From: Thalassospira sp. HF15
GTDB taxonomy: Bacteria > Pseudomonadota > Alphaproteobacteria > Rhodospirillales > Thalassospiraceae
Length of the DNA: 64,000 nucleotides
Reading direction: 5' to 3'
Assembly: GCF_011806525.1 (NCBI RefSeq)
Contig: NZ_JAAVKI010000004.1
Coordinates: 487,638 to 551,637, forward strand
Part shown: positions 16,472 through 23,761 of the stretch, in pieces
Position numbering within the stretch: position 1 is the stretch's first letter
Layout of the letters: every line of letters begins with the position of its first letter
Made by a program: the position numbers and the translations under genes
The notes under the pieces: generated by a model
Told to the model about the DNA's origin: nothing
What the model saw: only the letters and a program-made list of their open reading frames with translations
Database searches by the model: none

Positions 16472-17989
16472 TTACGACGCGATGTCTGCCGGTAAAACAT
16501 CGGTCGGGATGTTCTGATAGCAAACCGGACGCAGGAAGCGACGGATCGCCATGGTCCCGACAGAGGTTGCGCCAAAGTTGGTTGACGCCGGATACGGGCC
16601 ACCATGAACCATGGTATCGGAAACTTCCACACCGGTCGGGAAACCGTTGGCCAGAACGCGACCTGCCTTGTGTTCAAGGATCGGCAGAAGTGAACGGGCA
16701 TTGGCTGCATCATCAGCATCAAGATGCAGGGTGCAGGTCAGCTGACCTTCAAGCGATTTGGCAATGGTGCGCATTTCTGCAACATCCTTGACCCGAACCA
16801 CAAGACCCAGCGGCCCAAAGACTTCTTCACCGAGTTCATGATTGGACAACCAGTTTTCACCGGTGGTTTCAAACAAATACGGCGTCGCATTACGCAGATC
16901 GCATGAGGTTGTCAGGACTTCTTTGACACCTGCCGTTGCGGCGACACGTTTGGCACCGGAACGATAGGTTTCCGCCATACCATCAGTCAGCATGGTTTGC
17001 GCACTGACTTCAGACAAGGCAGCTTTGGCTGCATCAACAAAGGCATCCGCATCCGGACCATCAATTACAACCGCAATGCCCGGATTGGTGCAGAACTGGC
17101 CAGCACCCATGGTGAGCGACCCTGCCCAACCTTTGCCAAGGTCAGCACCACGTGCCTTAACCGCCTTCGGCAGCAAGAACATCGGGTTGACCGAACCAAG
17201 TTCACCAAAGAACGGGATCGGCTCCGGACGGGCAGCACACAGATCATAAAGTGCACGACCACCGCCAAGCGAGCCGGTAAAGCCGACCGCCTTGATCATC
17301 GGATGCTGCACAAGGCTTTGACCAACGTCACGCTTGCCGCCCTGAATAAGGCTGAAGACACCCGGATGAACACCACATTTCTTGATCGCGGCATCAATCG
17401 CCTGGGCAACGATTTCACCGGTTCCCGGATGGGCCGAATGGCCTTTGACAACAACCGGGCAACCAGCAGCCAGTGCCGATGCGGTATCACCGCCCGCGAC
17501 CGAGAAGGCCAGCGGGAAGTTCGATGCACCGAATACGGCAACCGGGCCAATCGGACGCTGCATCAAACGCAGATCCGGGCGCGGCAGTGGCGCACGATCC
17601 GGCAGGGCTTCGTCATAACGACGATCAAGATACGCACCATCCAGGATGTGGCTGGCAAACAGGCGAAGCTGGCCAACGGTACGGCCGCGCTCGCCCTGAA
17701 GGCGGGCTTCGGGCAGACCGGTTTCCTGGGTGCCGATTTCGGTGATTTCATCACCACGTGCGTCGATTTCATCGGCAATGGTGTTGAGAAACTTCGCGCG
17801 TTCTTCGCGGGTCGAATAACCGTACGTCCAGAATGCTTCCTCGGCGGCCTTGGCGGCCTGATCAACAAGAGCGGGCGTTCCGACCGGGAACGTATTGACC
17901 GGCCCGTGGGCAGGTTCGGACTGGAAGGTCGTCTCACCGGCGACCCATTCGCCAGCAATGAGATGTTTTCCTGTCAGGGTATAAGACAT
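16472..17989 (-). CDS. Alpha-ketoglutarate semialdehyde dehydrogenase (2,5-dioxovalerate dehydrogenase)
   Basis: The 505-residue protein belongs to the aldehyde dehydrogenase family. It has the NAD-binding stretch FGASNFPLAFSVAGGD, the FFGELGSVNPMF element typical of the KGSADH branch, and the catalytic Cys in GAGQFCTNPG. It oxidises alpha-ketoglutarate semialdehyde to alpha-ketoglutarate, the last step of oxidative pentose and glucarate pathways. ATG 17989 is chosen because AGAGGA lies about ten bases upstream; a TTG three codons earlier is less likely. It runs with the RraA-like and arabonate dehydratase genes upstream, and the three probably form one operon read on the minus strand. Confidence 0.9.
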   Translation of the reverse strand: MSYTLTGKHLIAGEWVAGETTFQSEPAHGPVNTFPVGTPALVDQAAKAAEEAFWTYGYSTREERAKFLNTIADEIDARGDEITEIGTQETGLPEARLQGERGRTVGQLRLFASHILDGAYLDRRYDEALPDRAPLPRPDLRLMQRPIGPVAVFGASNFPLAFSVAGGDTASALAAGCPVVVKGHSAHPGTGEIVAQAIDAAIKKCGVHPGVFSLIQGGKRDVGQSLVQHPMIKAVGFTGSLGGGRALYDLCAARPEPIPFFGELGSVNPMFLLPKAVKARGADLGKGWAGSLTMGAGQFCTNPGIAVVIDGPDADAFVDAAKAALSEVSAQTMLTDGMAETYRSGAKRVAATAGVKEVLTTSCDLRNATPYLFETTGENWLSNHELGEEVFGPLGLVVRVKDVAEMRTIAKSLEGQLTCTLHLDADDAANARSLLPILEHKAGRVLANGFPTGVEVSDTMVHGGPYPASTNFGATSVGTMAIRRFLRPVCYQNIPTDVLPADIAS

Positions 17990-18061
17990 TTCAATCAATC
18001 CTCTGGAATTCTCGGATAGGGGGTAAAAAATGACTACGTAATCCTCAACGTAACCGCGACT

Positions 18062-18781
18062 TTACCGACTTGCCAGCCATTCCTCATACTTTTTCTGATT
18101 CTCGTCTTTGGTGCAGGGATAAAGTCCGATGATTGATGCACCATTGGCGACCTGTTCAATCACAAAGGCCTCGTAACTTTCCATGCCCGCACAGGCATCG
18201 GCGATCTCGTCTGCGAGATGTGCCGGGATGACCATAACCCCGTCGGTATCGCCCACAAGAACGTCGCCCGGGAAGACAGCAACATCGCCACAGGCAATCG
18301 GAACGTTGATATCAAAGGCTTCGTGCTTGGTCAGGTTGGTCGGTGCCGACGGACCGGCATAATAGGCAGGCATGTCGAGCTCACCGATGCCCTCGGCATC
18401 ACGGAAACCGGCATCGGATACGATGCCCGCCCCACCCCGAACCGCAAGACGGGTTACAAGGATGGAACCGGCAGAGGCCGCAGACGCGTCCTTGCGCCCG
18501 TCCATAACGAGAATATGGCCCGGCGGGCAGGTTTCAATGGCAACGCGCTGCGGATGGTTTTCATCACGGAACACCTCGATCGGGTTGCGGTCTTCACGTG
18601 CGGGGATATAGCGCAGCGTAAAAGCCTGCCCGACCATGTTTTTCTTTTTCGGCGACACCGGTCTGACACCCTGAATAAACTGGTTGCGCAGGCCGCGCTT
18701 GTATAGCTGGGTGGCAACAGATGCCGTGGACGTGCGCATCAGTTTTTCGCGCGTGGCATCAGACAATACATATTCCGTCAT
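18062..18781 (-). CDS. RraA/HMG-aldolase-family protein
   Basis: The 239-residue protein matches the RraA-like fold. It has the ligand/metal region VRGGAGIVSDAGFRDAEGI near residue 115 and the GDVLVGDTDGVMVIP segment near 180. Members include the RNase E regulator RraA and 4-hydroxy-4-methyl-2-oxoglutarate or oxaloacetate aldolases. The extended N-terminal part and its position between a sugar-acid dehydratase and KGSADH make a role in 2-keto acid chemistry more likely than RNase control. A GAGG site precedes the ATG. It follows the dehydratase gene by 11 bases. The exact reaction cannot be told. Confidence 0.75.
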   Translation of the reverse strand: MTEYVLSDATREKLMRTSTASVATQLYKRGLRNQFIQGVRPVSPKKKNMVGQAFTLRYIPAREDRNPIEVFRDENHPQRVAIETCPPGHILVMDGRKDASAASAGSILVTRLAVRGGAGIVSDAGFRDAEGIGELDMPAYYAGPSAPTNLTKHEAFDINVPIACGDVAVFPGDVLVGDTDGVMVIPAHLADEIADACAGMESYEAFVIEQVANGASIIGLYPCTKDENQKKYEEWLASR

Positions 18782-18792
18782 GGTCGAAGTCC

Positions 18793-20526
18793 TCAGAAAA
18801 TATCAGGTTCGCCGGCAGTTTTGCCGAAATCGGTTTCAAGGAAGTCAAAGTCACAGCCCTGATCAGCCTGGGTCACATGACGCGAGAACATGTAGCCATA
18901 GCCACGTTCGAAACGCGGTTCGGGCGGTGTCAGAGCCTTGCGCCGCGCTTCAAGCTCTTCCTCGGGGATGAGCATATCAAGCGAGCGATTTGGCAGATCA
19001 AGGCGAACCGTATCGCCATTTTTCAAAAGGGCGAGCGGTCCACCGACATAACTTTCCGGGCTTACATGCAAAACACACGCGCCATATGATGTGCCAGACA
19101 TGCGGGCATCGGAAATCCGCAACATGTCACGATGCCCCTGTTTGATCAGGGCCTTGGGAATGGGCAGCATGCCCCATTCCGGGAAGCCGGGGCCACCCTG
19201 TGGTCCGGCATTACGCAGAACCATCACGTGATCTGGCGTGATTTCAAGGTTCTCGTCATCAACAGCCTTTTTCATCTCCGGATAGCTGTCAAACACCAGT
19301 GCCGGTCCCTCATGCACATGGTATTTGGGATCACAGGCGGCCGGTTTGATCACCGCCCCGTTCGGGCAAAGGTTGCCCTTAAGCACGGCAAGCGAGCCTT
19401 CCTTATAGACCGGATTATCAAGCGGGCGGATGACATCATCATTATAAACCTCAGCCCCTTCGAGGTTTTCACCAAGGGTCTTGCCGGTGACCGTCATGCA
19501 ACTGATATCCAGACGATCTTCCATCTGCTTCATCAGCGCACGCAAGCCGCCCGCATAGAAGAAGTCTTCCATCAGGTAATCCTTGCCTGATGGCCGGACA
19601 TTGGCGATCAGCGGGGTCGTGCGGCCAAGTTCATCAAGGTCTTCAAGTTTGAGCCCCACACCGGCACGCTTGGCCATCGCAATCAGATGGACCACCGCAT
19701 TGGTCGAACAACCGGTCGCCATGGCAACAATCGCAGCATTTCGGCAGGAGCCATCGGTAATGATCTGATCCGGTGTCAGGTCTTCCCAGACCATATCGAC
19801 AATCCGGCGTCCGCAATCAGCCGACATGCGCTGATGCCCGCTATCGACTGCCGGGATCGAGGATGCACCGGGCAGCGTCAGCCCCATGGAATCTGCAATC
19901 GCCGTCATCGTCGATGCGGTCCCCATGGTCATGCAGGTCCCCGCAGAACGCGCGATCCCGCCCTGAATGCCAAGCCATTCGTCATCGCTGATATTTCCTG
20001 CGCGACGTTCATCCCAGTATTTCCATGCGTCCGAGCCGGACCCAAGGATTTTGCCCGCATAGTTGCCACGCAACATCGGGCCTGCTGGCAGGTAGATCAT
20101 CGGCACACCGGCCGAAATCGCGCCCATGACCAGACCCGGGGTGGTCTTGTCGCAGCCGCCCATCAGAACCACGCCATCAAGCGGGTGCGAGCGGATCATT
20201 TCCTCGGTCTCCATGGCAAGCAGGTTGCGATAGAGCATCGAGGTCGGCTTGGTGAAGCTTTCATCGACCGAAAGCGACGGCAGCTCGACGGCAAAGCCGC
20301 CAGCCTGGGTAACCCCACGTTTCACATCAACAACGCGTTCGCGGAAATGAGAGTGACAGGTGTTGAGTTCCGACCAGGTGTTCAGGACTCCGATAATCGG
20401 TTTCCCACGAAAATCGTCTTCGGAATAGCCAAGCTGCATCATGCGGGACAGATGCCCGAATGTCCGCAGATCGTCGGGGGCGAACCAGCGTGCCGATCTC
20501 AGGTCCTGAGGCTGTTTCTTACTCAT
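18793..20526 (-). CDS. L-arabonate/pentonate dehydratase (IlvD/Edd family)
   Basis: The 577-residue protein has the three iron-sulfur cysteines expected for the family: C57 (ELNTCHSH), C125 (GGCDKTTP) and C198 (AGTCMTMGTA). The catalytic Ser is in ISDARMSGTSYGA. Spacing closely follows that known for rhizobial L-arabinonate dehydratase (C59, C127, C200). It dehydrates a pentonate to 2-keto-3-deoxypentonate. The ATG at 20526 follows GAGGAT. It opens the operon with the RraA-like and aldehyde dehydrogenase genes and is divergent from a GntR regulator. D-xylonate or other aldonates remain possible substrates. Confidence 0.86.
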   Translation of the reverse strand: MSKKQPQDLRSARWFAPDDLRTFGHLSRMMQLGYSEDDFRGKPIIGVLNTWSELNTCHSHFRERVVDVKRGVTQAGGFAVELPSLSVDESFTKPTSMLYRNLLAMETEEMIRSHPLDGVVLMGGCDKTTPGLVMGAISAGVPMIYLPAGPMLRGNYAGKILGSGSDAWKYWDERRAGNISDDEWLGIQGGIARSAGTCMTMGTASTMTAIADSMGLTLPGASSIPAVDSGHQRMSADCGRRIVDMVWEDLTPDQIITDGSCRNAAIVAMATGCSTNAVVHLIAMAKRAGVGLKLEDLDELGRTTPLIANVRPSGKDYLMEDFFYAGGLRALMKQMEDRLDISCMTVTGKTLGENLEGAEVYNDDVIRPLDNPVYKEGSLAVLKGNLCPNGAVIKPAACDPKYHVHEGPALVFDSYPEMKKAVDDENLEITPDHVMVLRNAGPQGGPGFPEWGMLPIPKALIKQGHRDMLRISDARMSGTSYGACVLHVSPESYVGGPLALLKNGDTVRLDLPNRSLDMLIPEEELEARRKALTPPEPRFERGYGYMFSRHVTQADQGCDFDFLETDFGKTAGEPDIF

Positions 20527-20680
20527 TGTCTTATCCTCGGAATGTAAAACGCGACCATGCATGCAACGGGCGGCGATCAGAAAGGCGATCTCCGGTCTTG
20601 AACGTAAACGCCTTTGTCTGAGGGTTTTGGCCACCGCTGACAGGCACAGAAAGATATTCACTTGTGACTGCTTGATATAG

Positions 20681-20720
20681 TAATATATTAGTGCATATCG
20701 AGCAAGACGCCTGTATACAA
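20681..20720. promoter_or_regulatory. Candidate GntR operators between the dehydratase and GntR genes
   Basis: The 227-bp gap 20527-20753 contains two short palindromes. TAATATATTA lies at 20681-20690, and TGTATACA at 20712-20719 sits inside CTGTATACAA. FCD-type GntR proteins often bind sites of the TTGTATACAA kind, so the second is the better candidate. Confidence 0.45.
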
Positions 20721-20753
20721 ATTGCGTGACCTGACACGAATTGCGGGAACATC

Positions 20754-21464
20754 ATGGTCGAAAACCTGTTCAAAGACGCACCAAGTCCGAAAAAGCGCCT
20801 GCCCAAACTCAAGCGGGGCTCGGCAAGTACGCAACTCCATGATTCCTTGCGCAAGCGCATCATTGATCTGGAACTGGCACCTGGCCAGTACCTGTCGCGG
20901 GTTGAAATTGCCGAGGAATACGGGGTCAGCCAGACACCGGTGCGCGATGCGTTGCTCAAGCTTGAGGAAGAAGGTCTTGTCGACACCTTTCCGCAATCCA
21001 AGACAGAGGTTTCGCGCATCGACGTCGAACACGCGCTTGAAACCCAGTTCCTGCGCTTGTCAGTCGAACTTGAAATCACCCGCCGTCTTGCCGATGCCAA
21101 AGACCCTGCCCTGACTGTCAAAGCGCACTCCATTCTTGCCCAGCAAAATGCGGTCAGTGCCGCGAACGATCTTGATACCTTTGGCAGGCTTGATCGCGAT
21201 TTTCACTTCGCGCTCTATGAGGCTGCCGGTGTTGCCCAACTTTACGGCGTGATCGAAGCCCGGTCGGGTCATATTGACCGCCTGCGCAAGCTCAACCTGC
21301 CGGACCCGGGAAAGTCGGCCTCCATCCTTGATTGTCATGCGCGCATTCTTGACGCGATTGACAAGGGTGATGCCGATACGGCCTGCGCGGTCGTTCGCGA
21401 ACATCTGATGGGAACCCTTGCCAAGGTCGATGCCATCCGCGAACGCCATCCGTCCTTTTTCTAG
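20754..21464 (+). CDS. GntR-family regulator, FadR/FCD subfamily
   Basis: The 236-residue protein has a winged helix-turn-helix at about residues 25-90 (LRKRIIDLELAPGQYLSRVE, followed by GVSQTPVRDALLKLEEEGLV). A C-terminal FCD effector domain has the His/Asp metal residues within DRDFHFALYEAAG and the last helices. Such regulators respond to organic or sugar acids. It is divergent from the pentonate dehydratase operon and convergent with the DapA-family gene, so it most likely controls one or both. A 26-base gap with only a weak hairpin separates it from the next gene. Confidence 0.88.
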   Translation: MVENLFKDAPSPKKRLPKLKRGSASTQLHDSLRKRIIDLELAPGQYLSRVEIAEEYGVSQTPVRDALLKLEEEGLVDTFPQSKTEVSRIDVEHALETQFLRLSVELEITRRLADAKDPALTVKAHSILAQQNAVSAANDLDTFGRLDRDFHFALYEAAGVAQLYGVIEARSGHIDRLRKLNLPDPGKSASILDCHARILDAIDKGDADTACAVVREHLMGTLAKVDAIRERHPSFF

Positions 21465-21490
21465 GACGGTGCGGCTGATCCCCGCACGAC

Positions 21491-22402
21491 CTATGCAATC
21501 AGGCCGTTTCCCTTCATGAAGGCTGCGAGTTTTTCCTGCTGTGCGTGAGTCAGCGGCCAGGCTGAAGGTGGACGGGTGGGACCACAGTCATCACCAAGTA
21601 ATTTCAACGCTGCCTTCACGCCGGTGACGTTGGTGCCGTTCATTTCTTCGGCCCGAACTTCCTCGAATGCCTTCATCTCGGTGATCAACTGGCGCGCCTT
21701 GGCATAATCGCTGACCTCAAGGGCAGCATGAATGGCCATCGAACGTTCCGGCCAGACATTGATCAGGCCCGAGGTAAAGCCGCGCGCCCCAACGGCATAG
21801 AATGCGGGCGCCCATGTTTCGGCAAGGCCACCGACCCAGACAATATCCGGATCGCAGGCATGGATTGCCTCGGCCAGTTTCATCGGGTTGGGCGTTGCCC
21901 ATTTAACCCCGGCAACACCTTCGACCGCGCACAGTTCCGTAATGGCCTTGGTACCGATGGCATCGTTGCGCAGATACAGCATCATCGGCAGCCCACCGGA
22001 CGCATCCGCAACCCGTTTGATGTAGTCAACAACTCCGCGTGGTGCGACAAACGGGTCTGGCGGCTGATGGATCATCAGCGCCTCTGCCCCGGCGTCTGCC
22101 GATGCCTTGGCCAAGGCGCAGGCATCCCGCACCCCGCGTCCAATCCCGGCCAACATCGGTGCCCGGCCACCCAGCATTTCGGCCACCGACTTTGCCATCG
22201 TAATCGCCTCGTCGGTGGTCAGAGCATAAAATTCGCCGGTATTGCCATTCACGACCGGAAAATGCACGCCAGCCGCCAGCGCACGATCAATCACCGGGAC
22301 AAGCTTTTCGGGCGCCACATCGCCATTGTCATCATAGGGCGTGACCAGAATGCCCGAGATGCCGGACAAGACGGCGCGCAATTCAGTTTTTGAAAGTGCC
22401 AT
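21491..22402 (-). CDS. DapA-family lyase or dehydratase (probably 2-keto-3-deoxy sugar acid)
   Basis: The 303-residue TIM-barrel protein of the dihydrodipicolinate synthase superfamily shows the substrate-binding VNGNTGEFYALT segment, the Tyr in MLYLRND and the Schiff-base Lys in GVKWATPN. The family includes KdgD (5-dehydro-4-deoxyglucarate dehydratase) and 2-keto-3-deoxy-arabonate dehydratases and aldolases. Its place beside a GntR regulator and close to a pentonate dehydratase and KGSADH suggests a sugar acid, not lysine synthesis. ATG 22402 follows AAGGAAA. The substrate is not resolved by sequence reading. Confidence 0.78.
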   Translation of the reverse strand: MALSKTELRAVLSGISGILVTPYDDNGDVAPEKLVPVIDRALAAGVHFPVVNGNTGEFYALTTDEAITMAKSVAEMLGGRAPMLAGIGRGVRDACALAKASADAGAEALMIHQPPDPFVAPRGVVDYIKRVADASGGLPMMLYLRNDAIGTKAITELCAVEGVAGVKWATPNPMKLAEAIHACDPDIVWVGGLAETWAPAFYAVGARGFTSGLINVWPERSMAIHAALEVSDYAKARQLITEMKAFEEVRAEEMNGTNVTGVKAALKLLGDDCGPTRPPSAWPLTHAQQEKLAAFMKGNGLIA

Positions 22403-22472
22403 GGTTTCCTTGATCCCCGTGCGGTGACCCGTGCGCAGCGGATCACAAATCCAACTGACGGCCAATTCACCT

Positions 22473-22489
22473 TGTAATATTTAATTACA
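22473..22489. promoter_or_regulatory. Palindrome upstream of the DapA-family gene
   Basis: TGTAAT (22473-22478) and ATTACA (22484-22489) form an inverted repeat about 75 bases before the start codon. It resembles a GntR-type site. The remaining gap to 22637 shows nothing else recognisable. Confidence 0.35.
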
Positions 22490-22637
22490 TCTTGAATAAC
22501 AAGTATGCGCGGAGATGGCAATTCCCTTTGTCATGCAAACAGGCCTGAGGGCGCGTGCGTCAACGCCATCAGCACCCATGCCAACGGTTTGAACGCGCCG
22601 GGAAATAAAATGACAAGTTGGGAAAGACTGCGTGCGA

Positions 22638-23447
22638 TCAGGAAAAGCGGCGAAACAGCCCGCGCCGTTCGCGGCAGATCATTGTCAGACCGGCCTTACG
22701 CGCCAGATTTACCGCCGTCAATGTCGGACCGGAAAGGGTTACAAGCCCGCCTACCCCGAATTGCACGGTCTTGGTGACAATCTCATAGGAACAGCGGCTG
22801 GTCATCAGGACAAAGCCGCCGGTCGGATCAATGCCCTGTCGCGCCAAGGCGCCAAGCACCTTGTCCAGTGCATTGTGGCGTCCGATATCTTCGCGGACCA
22901 GAACGATGTTACCGCGATCATCGACGAAGGCGCTGGCATGAAGCAAACCACCGCCTTCGCGGTTTCGGGTCTGATGGTCCGGAAGGGCGTCGATCGCACG
23001 CAAGACGACATCCTGTGCCATGTTGGATGGCGTGACCGACCCGATCTTGTCCATTGCAACAGCTTCAAGGGATTGGACACCACACAACCCGCAGCCTGAC
23101 CGGCCTTCAAGTGTGCGCTGACGATCAGCCAGACGATCAAAAACTTCGTCATGCAGATCGGCCTCGATCACATAACCTTGCAAGGTCTTGCGCACGTCGC
23201 GCAGGGTAATTTGGGAAATGTCATCTGCAATCCCCTCGGACAAGGCAAAGCCCACCATGAAGTCTTCGAGATCATGGGGGGAGACCATCATCACCGCGTG
23301 GGAATGCCCATTAAACGTCAAAGCAGCCGGAACTTCCGGCTGCAACATGATCGGTGCGTCGTCATTGCCATCATCGCCTGAAACGGCACGCGCAAGATCA
23401 ACATCGCGTCCATCCAGAATACGGTTTTCCGATGGCTTGGCCGTCAT
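22638..23447 (-). CDS. fdhD: Formate dehydrogenase accessory sulfurtransferase
   Basis: The 269-residue protein has the FdhD signature SGCGLCGVQSLEA with the CxxC pair near residue 118, and EDIGRHNALDKVLG near 195. FdhD moves sulfur onto the molybdenum cofactor so that formate dehydrogenase becomes active. The start overlaps the stop of fdsD by four bases (ATGA), so translation is probably coupled. It is the last gene of the fds operon. The first 40 residues are acidic and not conserved. Confidence 0.93.
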   Translation of the reverse strand: MTAKPSENRILDGRDVDLARAVSGDDGNDDAPIMLQPEVPAALTFNGHSHAVMMVSPHDLEDFMVGFALSEGIADDISQITLRDVRKTLQGYVIEADLHDEVFDRLADRQRTLEGRSGCGLCGVQSLEAVAMDKIGSVTPSNMAQDVVLRAIDALPDHQTRNREGGGLLHASAFVDDRGNIVLVREDIGRHNALDKVLGALARQGIDPTGGFVLMTSRCSYEIVTKTVQFGVGGLVTLSGPTLTAVNLARKAGLTMICRERRGLFRRFS

Positions 23448-23668
23448 GCAGTTTCCTTGACCTTCCGGATCATGGGAGCCGCCTTGATGACCAAAGGATG
23501 GAAGTCGGCCCGACCTTCGGCGATCATGTCAAACAGCTGCTTGCGCATGCGCGGTTCCCAAAAATCGCTGATATGATTGGCAACACCTTCAACACCCTCG
23601 CTCTCGGGCTGGGATTTGAAAAAGGTCGCGATCTGATTGGCCATGTAGACAAGTTTGTCGGGTGCCAT
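23444..23668 (-). CDS. fdsD: Formate dehydrogenase delta subunit
   Basis: The 74-residue protein matches the small delta subunit of NAD-dependent formate dehydrogenases (MAPDKLVYMANQIATFF start, HISDFWEPRMRKQL in the middle). It is thought to act in assembly or cofactor insertion and is not a redox protein. It lies between fdsA (93-base gap) and fdhD (four-base overlap), the usual order. Confidence 0.92.
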   Translation of the reverse strand: MAPDKLVYMANQIATFFKSQPESEGVEGVANHISDFWEPRMRKQLFDMIAEGRADFHPLVIKAAPMIRKVKETA

Positions 23669-23761
23669 TGCGGTTCACTCTTTGACTGTAAACTTCGTGT
23701 TCAAGCAGGACGCGCCAGACATCATGCCAAGGGAGTATAGCACAATGTCTGGCTCGTTATC

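Noticed and set aside
16997..18019. 340-codon open frame opposite the aldehyde dehydrogenase gene
   Set aside because: Shadow of the real gene; no start signal and low-complexity basic composition.
21469..21487. Short hairpin GTGCGG/CCGCAC between the GntR and DapA-family genes
   Set aside because: Only six base pairs and no T-run, too weak to call a terminator.
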